Shown here piece after piece: positions 17,076 through 25,592 of a DNA stretch of 64,000 nucleotides. The notes under the pieces were generated by a model. The model saw only the letters and a program-made list of their open reading frames with translations, did no database searches and had not been told where the DNA came from. Source of the DNA: Phycisphaerae bacterium (GTDB lineage: Bacteria; Planctomycetota; Phycisphaerae; UBA1845). Both the position numbers and the translations under genes were made by a program. The stretch spans positions 1 through 64,000 of the forward strand of contig JAJDDP010000119.1 of assembly GCA_029260235.1 (NCBI GenBank). Reading direction: 5' to 3'. The first letter of the stretch is position 1. Each line of letters begins with the position of its first letter.

Positions 17076-18098
17076 ATGGCAAAGAAAATGCGGGCTGCGG
17101 TCATCGGGGCTGGGCACATGGGCAAGCACCATGTCCGCATCTACCACGAGTTACCCGAAGTCGAGCTGGTGGCTGTGGTTGATGCCGATCAAGATCGGGC
17201 GTCCAAACTGGCCACCCAGTTCGGGGCCAAGTCGCTCACCGATGGTGCTGATTTGCTCGACCTGGGCCTAGACGCAGTAACAGTTGCCGTGCCGACCGTC
17301 CACCATGAAGCGGTGGCCAAGCCACTCATCGAAGCGGGCTTGGCTGTGCTGATCGAAAAGCCGCTAGCTCCAGACACAGCCTCAGCCCGGCGTCTGCTGG
17401 ACTTAGCCACTGCTCACAACTGCGTACTTCAGGTGGGGCACTCGGAACGGTTTAATCCCGTTGTGCAAGCGATGCTGCGCATGGACGTCGCGGCTAAATT
17501 CATCGAAACCCATCGCATCAGTCCGTTTACTTTTCGCAGTGCCGACATCGGCGTGGTCTTCGACATGATGATCCACGACATCGACATCCTTCTGCACTTG
17601 GTGCCATCGCGTGAATACAAAGTCAGTGCGGTGGGCATCTCTGTGCTGAGCAAGTACGAGGATGTCGCCAACGCCCGCGTAGAATTCGCTAATGGCTGCG
17701 TCGCCAACCTGACTGCTTCGAGGCTGGCCCTGAAGACCGAGCGCAAGATCCGCGTCTTCTCCCCCGGGGCTTACTTGTCTATGGACTATCAAAAGAAAAG
17801 CGGCGTCGCGATCAAACTGGACGCCAATCTCAATCTGCTCAAGCTGGCCAAGGAAAAAGACCTGACCGATCTCTCGCAGGTAGCTGGATTAGATTTTGGC
17901 TCCATGGTCAAAGTAGAGCCGCTCGAAATAGATGACGTAGAACCGCTTCGGGCAGAGATACAATCATTCCTTGATTCGATTCGGACCGGTATCACACCGG
18001 CGGTCTCAGCCGAGGATGGCTTTGCAGCTGTGCAACTGGCTGAGTCGATCGTCAACGCTCTCGAAAAGCACGACTGGAATCGACCAGTTCCTCAATAA
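17076..18098 (+). CDS. Gfo/Idh/MocA-family NAD(P)-dependent sugar oxidoreductase
   Basis: The 340-residue protein opens with a Rossmann fold (VIGAGHMGKHH, about residues 9-19). It also has the family's EKPLA motif near 95, and GHSERFNP near 122, a segment seen in UDP-GlcNAc 3-dehydrogenases (GnnA) that make 2,3-diamino lipid A precursors. The catalytic-region HDIDILLHLV with the conserved His lies near 168. The GnnA suggestion rests on this segment alone. No lpx gene is adjacent, so I call only the family. AGGAATGAC lies upstream of ATG 17076. Confidence 0.88.
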   Translation: MAKKMRAAVIGAGHMGKHHVRIYHELPEVELVAVVDADQDRASKLATQFGAKSLTDGADLLDLGLDAVTVAVPTVHHEAVAKPLIEAGLAVLIEKPLAPDTASARRLLDLATAHNCVLQVGHSERFNPVVQAMLRMDVAAKFIETHRISPFTFRSADIGVVFDMMIHDIDILLHLVPSREYKVSAVGISVLSKYEDVANARVEFANGCVANLTASRLALKTERKIRVFSPGAYLSMDYQKKSGVAIKLDANLNLLKLAKEKDLTDLSQVAGLDFGSMVKVEPLEIDDVEPLRAEIQSFLDSIRTGITPAVSAEDGFAAVQLAESIVNALEKHDWNRPVPQ

Positions 18099-18174
18099 GC
18101 GCACTGTAGATTCTCATCAATACTCTCGCTCTTTCTCACGTCCTGATTCCTTTGATGGCCTCTGGAGGTTGAAC

Positions 18175-18252
18175 ATGGCTGGCCTTGCGGTCAAAATGCG
18201 AGCATGTAATTCAGCACGCTCTTGCTCAGCCGGCGTGATGCATCTCATCTGA
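18175..18252 (+). CDS. Possible 25-residue leader peptide before the hybrid kinase
   Basis: ATG 18175 is preceded by a strong GGAGG with 6 nt spacing, far better than the site of the kinase itself. The frame encodes 25 residues (MAGLAVKMRACNSARSCSAG to the end) and stops 10 nt before the kinase ATG. It may be a coupled leader or a regulatory uORF. Nothing but position and the ribosome site supports it. Confidence 0.35.
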   Translation: MAGLAVKMRACNSARSCSAGVMHLI

Positions 18253-18262
18253 GAACGACGCT

Positions 18263-20089
18263 ATGTTCGGTTCCGCGTTATTGACAATCTCGACGCTTCT
18301 TCAGTTCTTGGCAGCCATCCTGGCGCTGCGTTTGATCAAGATAACAGGCCGGCGCTGGGCGTGGTCGTTGATTGCCGCAGCAACCCTACTCATGGCAGTC
18401 CGGCGTAGCGTGACTTTGTTCTCGCTTTGGCAAGGTCAACTGCTGGAATCGCCCAGCCTGACCGCTGAGGGCATCGCCCTAGTGATTTCTGTCCTGATGC
18501 TGATTGGTATCGCGGGAGTGGCGCCCATATTTCATTCAGTGAACCAAGCAGCCCAAGACGTTCGGGAAAGTGAAGCAAGGCTGCGCCAGATCATCGACTT
18601 GGTGCCTCACTTGGTTTCTGCATGGAACTTGCACGGTGAGTACATCCTGGCCAACCAAGCGGTAGCCGACGCCTTGGGTACTGATGTTGACAAGGTACCT
18701 GGCCAGAAAGCCATCAGTTTTGATCCGTCGCTGACTCAAGACGAGCGGCTCAGGCATAATGATGCGGAGGTGATCCGTAGCGGCCAACCGAACATTGTGC
18801 CTGAAGAAGTGCTCATCGATGCGAGCGGCAAGGAACGGGTCTTCCGCACGACGAAGATCCCTTTCTCGGTCTCTGGGTCGGAACAACCCGCGGTTCTCTG
18901 TGTTGCTGAGGACATAACCGAGCGCAAGAGGCTGGAAGAACAACTCCGGCAGGCCCAGAAGATGGAAGCAATCGGCCATCTGGCCGGCGGGATTGCCCAT
19001 GATTTTAACAACATCCTCACCGCCATCATCGGCTACACCACGCTGATCGAAAATCGACCGGGTGAATCTGCTCGCGTATCGGAGTATGCCCATCAGATCA
19101 ACTACAGCGCTGACCAAGCAGCCATCCTGGTTCGCCAACTCCTGGCCTTTGGACGCCGGCAGACCCTAAAGCTTGAATCGCTGGACTTGAACGACGTCAT
19201 CAAGCAAATCAAACCCATGCTGGAGAGGTTGATCGACGAATCCGTCAGTTTGGAAGTAACCTATGCTCCAAAGCTCCCCATGCTGAAGGCTGACCCCGGC
19301 CAGTTGGAACAAGTGGTGATGAACCTGATCATCAACGCCCGCGATGCCCTCCCTAGGGGCGGCAAAATCGTGATGGAGACGCGGAACTTCGTACAGACAG
19401 AAGAGCACCCAGCCAAGCTGGATCTCCAGCCAGGCCGGTACATCGAATTGTGTATCCAAGACAATGGGTTCGGCATGGACGCGGACACCCTGGAACACAT
19501 CTTTGAACCATTCTTCACCACGAAAGAGCAAGGCAAGGGGACGGGTCTGGGGCTGGCTACAGTCTTCGGTATCGTTAAGCAATGTGGCGGCCGCATTTCT
19601 GCCGATGCGAAGGTCGGGAAAGGATCGACGTTCAAGGTCTACTTCCCAGCAGCAAATGGAGAGGAAGAAGGTTCACCAACAAGTCTGGATAAACTAGCCG
19701 ACCATCGTGGAGGCGAAACAACCCTGCTGGTCGAAGACGATGCTTTGGTCAGAGATTTGGCCTTTAGAATCCTCGATGGCAAGGGTTACCGGGTTCTAGT
19801 AGCCGGCTGTGCCAACGATGCGATCTCCCTGGCCCATGACCACGGGGGGGCCATCGACATCTTGGTCACTGATATCGTCATGCCGGACATGAGGGGGACC
19901 GAACTGGCCAAGATACTGAAACTGGCCCGCTCAAATCTTCGCGTCTTGTTCATTTCTGGATATGCCCCTGACGTCTTTGCCTCACAAGGCATGGATGGGG
20001 GTGGGCTCGAATTGCTCGCCAAGCCGTTCGCCCCGGCTGCTCTTACACGACGCGTGCGGGAAATACTCGACCGCTCTACAGCCCAATAG
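18263..20089 (+). CDS. Hybrid sensor histidine kinase with PAS and receiver domains
   Basis: The protein has 608 residues. Three hydrophobic segments in the first 95 residues anchor it to the membrane. A PAS domain follows (about 100-220, ending in DITERKRLEEQ), then a HisKA dimer domain with the phospho-acceptor His in AGGIAHDFNNILTAI near 244. The HATPase domain has NLIINARDAL, DNGFGM and GKGTGLGLATV, and a C-terminal receiver has the acceptor Asp in VTDIVMPDMRG near 542 and KPF near 588. The CheY-like part suggests an internal phosphorelay. No separate output regulator is adjacent, so the target is unknown. Confidence 0.94.
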   Translation: MFGSALLTISTLLQFLAAILALRLIKITGRRWAWSLIAAATLLMAVRRSVTLFSLWQGQLLESPSLTAEGIALVISVLMLIGIAGVAPIFHSVNQAAQDVRESEARLRQIIDLVPHLVSAWNLHGEYILANQAVADALGTDVDKVPGQKAISFDPSLTQDERLRHNDAEVIRSGQPNIVPEEVLIDASGKERVFRTTKIPFSVSGSEQPAVLCVAEDITERKRLEEQLRQAQKMEAIGHLAGGIAHDFNNILTAIIGYTTLIENRPGESARVSEYAHQINYSADQAAILVRQLLAFGRRQTLKLESLDLNDVIKQIKPMLERLIDESVSLEVTYAPKLPMLKADPGQLEQVVMNLIINARDALPRGGKIVMETRNFVQTEEHPAKLDLQPGRYIELCIQDNGFGMDADTLEHIFEPFFTTKEQGKGTGLGLATVFGIVKQCGGRISADAKVGKGSTFKVYFPAANGEEEGSPTSLDKLADHRGGETTLLVEDDALVRDLAFRILDGKGYRVLVAGCANDAISLAHDHGGAIDILVTDIVMPDMRGTELAKILKLARSNLRVLFISGYAPDVFASQGMDGGGLELLAKPFAPAALTRRVREILDRSTAQ

Positions 20090-20139
20090 GACACGATCTG
20101 CCACGCTCGGTGCTCTCGCAGATGCAGTGAGCAATCTGA

Positions 20140-20430
20140 TCACTGAGCAGGCGGCAGAAGCAGCGCCCCGAGAACCAAAACCACCAAGAGCAGCATCGCC
20201 AGCAGGGCGGCCAGGGCGATCTTCCGCGCCCATGGTGGCGTTGGAGGCCTATAAGAGGCTGAGTAGGTCGAATCCAATGCTTCCCCGCACTGGGGGCAAA
20301 CCGGGGCATACACTTCCAACCGGAGTTCACAGCGGGGGCATTGGTACTCGATTTCCTCGGGGCTTGTTCCAAGGCTGGGGCTATCCGTCGCATGGGCAAG
20401 ATCGCTGCTTGGTTCGACTGGGCGGTGCAT
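20140..20430 (-). CDS. Small zinc-ribbon membrane protein
   Basis: A 96-residue protein with a zinc-ribbon formed by CPRC and CPQC at about residues 31-34 and 45-48, and a membrane helix near its C-terminus (about 70-90). The N-terminal 25 residues are Ser- and Pro-rich. It sits on the opposite strand between the hybrid kinase and the EIIA gene, with the palindromic hairpin at 20487 just upstream. No function is known; such proteins are common in planctomycetes and may be regulatory or structural. Confidence 0.62.
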   Translation of the reverse strand: MHRPVEPSSDLAHATDSPSLGTSPEEIEYQCPRCELRLEVYAPVCPQCGEALDSTYSASYRPPTPPWARKIALAALLAMLLLVVLVLGALLLPPAQ

Positions 20431-20486
20431 GACTGCTTAGTCTACCCGCGATGGCCAGTCCGTAAATGGATGCTTGTAATTTGCAG

Positions 20487-20508
20487 CCGCTGGCGATGCC
20501 GCCAGCGG
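20487..20508. terminator. Strong GC hairpin in divergent region upstream of EIIA gene
   Basis: CCGCTGGC and GCCAGCGG form an 8-bp stem around loop GATGCC. It lies between the start of the minus-strand zinc-ribbon gene and the promoter of the EIIA gene. There is no T-run, so it may be a regulatory structure rather than a terminator. Confidence 0.4.
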
Positions 20509-20549
20509 AGCTTCCGACCCAGCTCACGTCGCAGAGGAGCATTAGGCCA

Positions 20550-20578
20550 TTGCACCCCAGCCATCAGCGGAATATAAT
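20550..20578 (+). promoter_or_regulatory. Sigma-70-type promoter of the EIIA-like gene
   Basis: TTGCAC (20550-20555) and a perfect TATAAT (20573-20578) are separated by 17 bp. The ATG of the EIIA gene at 20614 lies 35 bp downstream. This is the best housekeeping-type promoter in the window. Confidence 0.65.
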
Positions 20579-20613
20579 GAGTGATTCCCTACATTGAACT
20601 AGGAACAGCCTCA

Positions 20614-21069
20614 ATGAAACTAACGGATATTCTTTCGGAATCATGCGTCTGCGTTCCCCTGAAGGCGACCGACAAGGTTGGCGTCATCACCGAGCTGGTC
20701 GATGCGCTGGACAAGGAAGGCAAGATCCAGGATCGCAGCAAGGTACTTAAAGCCGTGTTGGATCGCGAGAAAACGCGTTCGACAGGAATCGGCTATGGTT
20801 TGGCCGTACCCCATGGAAAATCGGCCTCGTGTAAGACCCTGGCCATGGCGATAGGTAGGCCTATCGAACCTATCGATTTTCAGGGCAGTGACGGTGAACC
20901 TGCAAACATTATTGCCCTGCTGGCTTCGCCACCAGAGCGCACTGGCCCACACATCCAGGCGCTGGCCCGAATCTCGCGATTCATGCTCGTAGAAAAATTT
21001 CGCCAATCGTTGGCCACTGCCAAGGACGCCAGCGAATTTTACGAACTCATCAAGAAGCACGACGCCTAG
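20614..21069 (+). CDS. ptsN: PTS IIA-Ntr-like (PtsN) phosphocarrier domain protein
   Basis: The product has 151 residues. The start ATG 20614 is chosen since AGGAAC lies 8 nt upstream; a GTG at 20581 is rejected. The phosphorylated His of the family is in GYGLAVPHGKS near residue 66. The fold begins with the usual MKLTDIL segment. EIIA-Ntr proteins relay nitrogen or carbon status through phosphorylation. No EI, HPr or NPr gene is in the window, so whether it is phosphorylated here is open. Confidence 0.88.
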   Translation: MKLTDILSESCVCVPLKATDKVGVITELVDALDKEGKIQDRSKVLKAVLDREKTRSTGIGYGLAVPHGKSASCKTLAMAIGRPIEPIDFQGSDGEPANIIALLASPPERTGPHIQALARISRFMLVEKFRQSLATAKDASEFYELIKKHDA

Positions 21070-21122
21070 GCTGGATTCTGGGTTGGACCCCCGGCGACCC
21101 AACGGTTGATCTGCTCCGTCGA

Positions 21123-22550
21123 CTAACGTCGATCAGAACCCGCCCAGATTGCTTCTTGCCGCTGGGCAGGATTCAATTCAGGAATAGGGTCGGCTGGGTG
21201 AACCAGGACGAGATGCCTTGAGGCGATTTGGATGGCAATGATTGCTCCGGTGACGGCTAGGAGCAGGTCGGTCGTGTCAGCCGTGCGTACACCGCCACGA
21301 TACTGAAGAAACTCGCGGGCAAGAGCAAGCAAACCCACGGCTGCAACGGGCAATAGCCACTGAAGCCACGACTTGATCGGTCCAAGCAACAGGGCGATGG
21401 TCAGGGCCAGCAGGGCTGAATAGCCAACGATAGACAACACCTCAGCCAGTACAGAAATCAGCGAACGATGGTAGTAGGCTGAGAACGGCACCCACACCAC
21501 GGGATGGGGAACTGACGTCAGCAAGCTGGTCTTGCCAAGTGGGAGAGAGCTAAGAAGAGAAACCCCTAGCTGAGCGAACAGGATCGGAACAAGAAAGATA
21601 GGTCGTAGCAAGACAGCCGGATTCTTCATCCAGGAAGATCCGCTCGGTTCATCCACGGTGAATAGCGCAAAGAAGGCGCCCAATCCTCCACAACAGATGT
21701 TCAAAACCGCATCCATACCATCAGACACCCTTGAGCACACAAACAGCTGCATAAGCTCGACGAGCACGGCCAACAGGATGATCGAACCAACGGCACACTC
21801 GAGCGATCGAGCAGCGGACCTGCCCTTCTCTCGACTTGACAGCGCGGACATGAATCCAAAAGCGGCAAACAAGGCAGCCGCTTCCAGGGCTGAGACAAGC
21901 GCGCCAGGACCCGCAACCGCCCGCTGGCCCGCGAACATCTCAGAAGGCGCCAGCCAGCGCGATCGAACCAAAGAGCGATGAAGCTCATCCGTGCCACTCA
22001 CAAAATCGAACGGTAGAAGTCCTACCACCAGGAGCACAAGCCCCAGGATGATTGTGGCGGTCGAGACGGGATAGTTGGACCATTTCTTGGCTGCTCGTTT
22101 GGTCGCGAGCGTGATAAGCAGGCCAACAAGCGGTGCCAGCACAATGCCTCCAAGCGTACCGCCCACATTAACCAGCACGTCCACCCAGGAGGCCACACGC
22201 TGCGGGATGAACGTTTGGGTCAGTTCAATGGCGAGGCTCAAAGCGAAACCAGCGGTAAGCGTTGCAGCGGTTGCGATGAGATAGCCAGTCCGTCTGCGAA
22301 GCCAGAGACAAATCGAGATGCCCAGGGGAAGGTAGACAGCCATATTAGTCAGCAGGTCGCTGGGGTCTGATGCAGGCCAACCAATCGCCGATAGCATTGC
22401 CGACGCATCGCCAAATGTCTGGGGAAACTGGAAATCGAACGGCGACAGAGATCCGGCTACGACCAGCAGGATGAGCATGGCTGGCAACCACCAAGGGATC
22501 AACACCCAGGAACCGGGCGCCGACTGAATTGTGTCCCGCACCTTGCCCAT
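21123..22550 (-). CDS. Tandem VanZ-like membrane protein
   Basis: About 475 residues with about 11 hydrophobic segments. Two VanZ-type repeats can be seen: the first has LSPFDFQFP, DLLTNMAVYLPLG and IELTQTFIPQRVASWVDVLVNVGG. The second has LPFDFVSG, VELMQLFVCSRVSDGMDAVLNICCG. A third partial copy near the C-terminus has REFLQYRGGVRTADTTDLL. VanZ-family proteins give low-level glycopeptide resistance in some bacteria, but their general role is unknown. The start is 22550 or 22559, since GGGGGGAGG lies just upstream. It could be the last gene of the pilus cluster, though a 334-bp gap separates it. Confidence 0.78.
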   Translation of the reverse strand: MGKVRDTIQSAPGSWVLIPWWLPAMLILLVVAGSLSPFDFQFPQTFGDASAMLSAIGWPASDPSDLLTNMAVYLPLGISICLWLRRRTGYLIATAATLTAGFALSLAIELTQTFIPQRVASWVDVLVNVGGTLGGIVLAPLVGLLITLATKRAAKKWSNYPVSTATIILGLVLLVVGLLPFDFVSGTDELHRSLVRSRWLAPSEMFAGQRAVAGPGALVSALEAAALFAAFGFMSALSSREKGRSAARSLECAVGSIILLAVLVELMQLFVCSRVSDGMDAVLNICCGGLGAFFALFTVDEPSGSSWMKNPAVLLRPIFLVPILFAQLGVSLLSSLPLGKTSLLTSVPHPVVWVPFSAYYHRSLISVLAEVLSIVGYSALLALTIALLLGPIKSWLQWLLPVAAVGLLALAREFLQYRGGVRTADTTDLLLAVTGAIIAIQIASRHLVLVHPADPIPELNPAQRQEAIWAGSDRR

Positions 22551-22884
22551 CAACCGCATCCTCCCCCCGAGTTGGGCGGAGAGGACTTCGGACACGTCCG
22601 AAAACCAGCTACGCCCACCATCCCGATCCACCCCTAGGGGTCATGCAGCACGGTTGGAACCGATGAGCTTGCTATCTGGTGAAGATGGATGGCAACCGCG
22701 CTGTGGCCAGGAAGGTCCGCTAATCAACGCATTGATCAGGCCAATGCGCCCAGCCATCGCGCAGGGTTGGCTGCTGTCTAGTTGGGGGATTTGTGCGGTA
22801 TGTGAAGAGGCGTTGCTTCAGTTAGACGAAGGGTGAAGTGGATGTTGTCCGACGATGACAGGCCAGGTCGATTGTCCCTGAACC
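22551..22884. other. 334-bp intergenic region after the pilus cluster
   Basis: No gene, RNA or clear hairpin terminator could be recognised between the PilX/GspK-like gene and the VanZ gene. A leftover frame at 22531-22836 has no supporting signal. Confidence 0.5.
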
Positions 22885-23370
22885 TCACTTAACGATAATG
22901 ATGGGCGTACTGATGACGTGCTTCCAGGTCCCCGGGTCAACCGCCATGCCTCCGTCTAGTGGAATCGCTGTAACCTCGACCCGGTGGATCGCGTTTCCGC
23001 ATTGCCCCTTGCCCACAAACATGACTGGAAAGAGGCCGTCCACTATCGGTTGCCCCGTGAGGATGGTCGCATCGAGGCTTATTGTGCCATTTCCCAACGT
23101 CTCATCAGTCAGCCAGCTGCCGGTACCCATGAATGACTGCCAGCCCGCGAACCGTGTCATCAGAAATCCCCACTCGATAGCGGACTGGGCCATGGCACGG
23201 GCTTTGACCGAGTCCTGGTTGTCTAGTGCGCCGCGGTGCTCCACACGGGCGATCGAGATTGAGCCGAGGCCAATGATGGTCACCAGCATAGCTGTGCTGA
23301 TCAACAAGACGTAGGTGGTTCCCAGACGCCGATGCCGCCCGGCCAACAAGCTGGATTTAGATCGATTCAT
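22885..23370 (-). CDS. PilX/GspK-like minor pilus assembly protein
   Basis: ATG 23370 has GAGG 6 nt upstream; the longer frame from 23511 is rejected. The 161-residue product starts with a basic stretch and one hydrophobic helix (TTYVLLISTAMLVTIIGLGS), then RARAMAQSAIEWG-type sequence seen in PilX- and GspK-like minor pilins that work with GspI/J. It lacks a clear class III prepilin site (no F-T-x-x-E). It is the last gene of the pilus cluster and probably initiates or caps the filament. Family assignment rests on topology, the AQSAIE motif and position. Confidence 0.6.
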   Translation of the reverse strand: MNRSKSSLLAGRHRRLGTTYVLLISTAMLVTIIGLGSISIARVEHRGALDNQDSVKARAMAQSAIEWGFLMTRFAGWQSFMGTGSWLTDETLGNGTISLDATILTGQPIVDGLFPVMFVGKGQCGNAIHRVEVTAIPLDGGMAVDPGTWKHVISTPIIIVK

Positions 23371-23407
23371 AGTTGCCTCTGATCTATCATGCCCATGGTT
23401 GACGGCA

Positions 23408-24985
23408 TTAGGGATTGCCATCGCAAATCGAGCCATCCCCTTCAGCGGTCTGCAAGGTTCCATCGCCGCAACAATATCTTCCCGACTGATTGCCGTTGAG
23501 CTCACTGTCACAGTCAGCCGAGCAGCTGTTGCAGTCTTCGCCCACCTCGCAGATTCCGTTACCGCACGCCGTGCCAGGTAGCAGACAAGTTACATCGGTT
23601 GAGCAATTGATGTCGGCGCAGTCGGTAGATCCGTCGCAGTCATTGTCTAGGCCGTCCGCACAGGTTGCACCTGCGACTTCAAATGATGGTGGAAGTCCGC
23701 AGTCATCAGGGCATGTGCAAGCGTTTTCGCCAGCGTCACAGGTCCCATCTCCACAGACCGCAGGCGGCGGATCACCAGCGCCTGCCGCCCATTCGATGGC
23801 GCGCTTCATCATTGCTTGGCCATCGCTGTTCAGCGAAGTGATGTCGAACACCGCTGTCCCCCACGGCAGCTGAACTCGACGGCCCGGAACAGGTGAACCG
23901 GTCCAAGCGGTAGACCCAGCTTCTAACACCACGAGAGAAGGATAGGCAATCGCGCCCATCGTAATCGTGTAGGCCAGGGGGGCATAATCTGGGCTTACAG
24001 TTCCGAATAGCGTGTAGACCGCTTGGGGCGAATCAAAGATGGTCAGCGCACTTATAGCCAAGTCGGTCGTGATATAGTGAGTGTTGTCAGTTACCTGTAC
24101 ATCGGATTGAGTTGTGGCCTTAGACGATTGGCAAAATCCAAGAATGTCCATCTGCTCTAAGTGCTCGTTCGCCACCCCGATATTCACGTTTTGCAACTTG
24201 GTCCCCAGATTGGCGCTACTCAAGTGCATGGAAAGGTAAACTGCATCGTTGAGGTTCATGGCCGACGTGAATGCGCCTGATGGGCCGTTGCATGCGATTC
24301 TGGTCACCTCAAATCCCCAGGCTAGAAATAGTGATTCGCGGGTAATTTCGTCTGCCAGGGGGAAATCAACATCGGTAACCACATAGAGCAGCCGAACGGT
24401 GGCGCCGGGCGGCTCTAGACCCGCCGTCCGCAATGCCTCAAGCGTAATGGAAACCCCATTCGAGTCGGTGGCCACCACGGTGATCAGCTTCATCCCCGCG
24501 TCTTCGCCAAACATTGCAGCACCAAACGTCCACGGATCAAGCAGCTTGATGCTGGCGGTTCGTGTCCAGCCATCCGCTCCGGGCAGCTGTGCGCCGGTAT
24601 TGTCGGTAGGCGGAGAAGACGACCATCCGTGGTAATCATCGCAATCGTCGAACTTCGACCGGTCACTGCCCAATTCGTCGGCCTCGGGGCCCGGCACCGG
24701 CAATTCCAAAAGCTGCCCGCTAGAGCGATAGGAGAATGTTGAACCACCTCCATTATCCGGGTCGGCGTACGGTTGCTGGCGGATTTCCTCCATGAGTGAT
24801 TGGGCCAGAATCATGCCCAGTTGCTGATTACTGCTGGAGCGGCGACCCATGCGCGATGCGCCGAGCGTATTCAATGAGGCGATCAGAAGCCCGCCGACCA
24901 CGCCGATGGAAATAACCGCTTCTGCCAAACTAAGGCTTCGGCGTCTCAAAGGGGAATCGTGTTGCCTGGGTTGCATGCGTGTCAT
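23408..24985 (-). CDS. Modular pseudopilin with GATase-like middle and Cys-rich MopE-like tail
   Basis: The 525-residue protein begins like a GspI/GspJ pseudopilin (RRRSLSLAEAVISIGVVGGLL, residues 14-34). It lacks the usual Gly or Ala before the cleavage point. Residues of about 190-400 have LLYVVTDVDF, ITRESLFLAWGFEVT, VTDNTHYITTD and GRRVQLPWGTAVFDI, which resemble ThuA/glutamine-amidotransferase-like domains found in planctomycete pilus proteins. The last 110 residues are Cys-rich, with CGDGTCDAGENACTC, a MopE-type DGLDNDCDGSTDCAD, and further C-x-x-C units. Its ATG overlaps the stop of the upstream gene by 4 nt. A calcium- or metal-binding tip adhesin is an inference; the domain chain is seen directly. 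Confidence 0.7.
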   Translation of the reverse strand: MTRMQPRQHDSPLRRRSLSLAEAVISIGVVGGLLIASLNTLGASRMGRRSSSNQQLGMILAQSLMEEIRQQPYADPDNGGGSTFSYRSSGQLLELPVPGPEADELGSDRSKFDDCDDYHGWSSSPPTDNTGAQLPGADGWTRTASIKLLDPWTFGAAMFGEDAGMKLITVVATDSNGVSITLEALRTAGLEPPGATVRLLYVVTDVDFPLADEITRESLFLAWGFEVTRIACNGPSGAFTSAMNLNDAVYLSMHLSSANLGTKLQNVNIGVANEHLEQMDILGFCQSSKATTQSDVQVTDNTHYITTDLAISALTIFDSPQAVYTLFGTVSPDYAPLAYTITMGAIAYPSLVVLEAGSTAWTGSPVPGRRVQLPWGTAVFDITSLNSDGQAMMKRAIEWAAGAGDPPPAVCGDGTCDAGENACTCPDDCGLPPSFEVAGATCADGLDNDCDGSTDCADINCSTDVTCLLPGTACGNGICEVGEDCNSCSADCDSELNGNQSGRYCCGDGTLQTAEGDGSICDGNP

Positions 24986-25542
24986 TGTTGTATGACCTGC
25001 TGCCCATCGGTGGTTGGCTCATTGAGGATCTGAACCGAAATCCGCGCTTCGAGCTGGACATCCTTCTTGGTTCTGATGAAGATGGTGGCACCTGTGAAGA
25101 CGTTTGTATCATTTCCTTGTTGGTCTTGACGGATGCCTTCGACAAGATTGAATTCCAAAACATCCACGTCTTCCAGAACGGCCACAGCGGCATCGCTGTT
25201 GTACTGTCGCATGAGCGGGCCGCCTGAGGATCCTCCCCAGTAGTAGCGAATGGTCTCATCGCCGACCGGACCATGGCTGCGATCCGCCACCGAGAAAGTC
25301 ATGTCCTCTTTCATGGGGTTGGTGAACGTGACGGCGTACTTGACTTCTGAGGCTATCTGGTCGAGCAGGTTGTGCAGCTCGATCAGCTGTTCCGGCGCGC
25401 TATCGCCAGCCGGTATCGTCTGAGCAGCTACGACCAAGGCTGATGTAAGTCCGCCCATCAGAATCACCATGATGAACATGCTGACCATCATCTCGGCGAG
25501 GGTAAATGCAGGCCTTCTGGTTCTCTTGGGATGACGATTCAT
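24982..25542 (-). CDS. GspJ/PilW-like pseudopilin
   Basis: Start ATG 25542 (MNRHPKRTRRPAFTLAEMM) is preferred to TTG 25584, since the basic leader then ends at the class III site PA-FTLAE with Glu at +5. GAGG lies 11 nt upstream. The 186-residue product has the long hydrophobic helix typical of type II/IV prepilins and a beta-rich C-terminal half. Minor pseudopilins of this kind form the tip complex of type II secretion and type IV pili. Its TGA overlaps the ATG of the modular pseudopilin (ATGA), showing tight coupling. Confidence 0.78.
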   Translation of the reverse strand: MNRHPKRTRRPAFTLAEMMVSMFIMVILMGGLTSALVVAAQTIPAGDSAPEQLIELHNLLDQIASEVKYAVTFTNPMKEDMTFSVADRSHGPVGDETIRYYWGGSSGGPLMRQYNSDAAVAVLEDVDVLEFNLVEGIRQDQQGNDTNVFTGATIFIRTKKDVQLEARISVQILNEPTTDGQQVIQQ

Positions 25543-25592
25543 TCGAATTTGTTCCTCTTCCAATCTTCTGGAAGGCACTCTCAACTCAGAGC

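Noticed and set aside
22531-22836. Plus-strand frame at the VanZ gene start
   Set aside because: Overlaps the VanZ ribosome site and start on the other strand and has no signals of its own.
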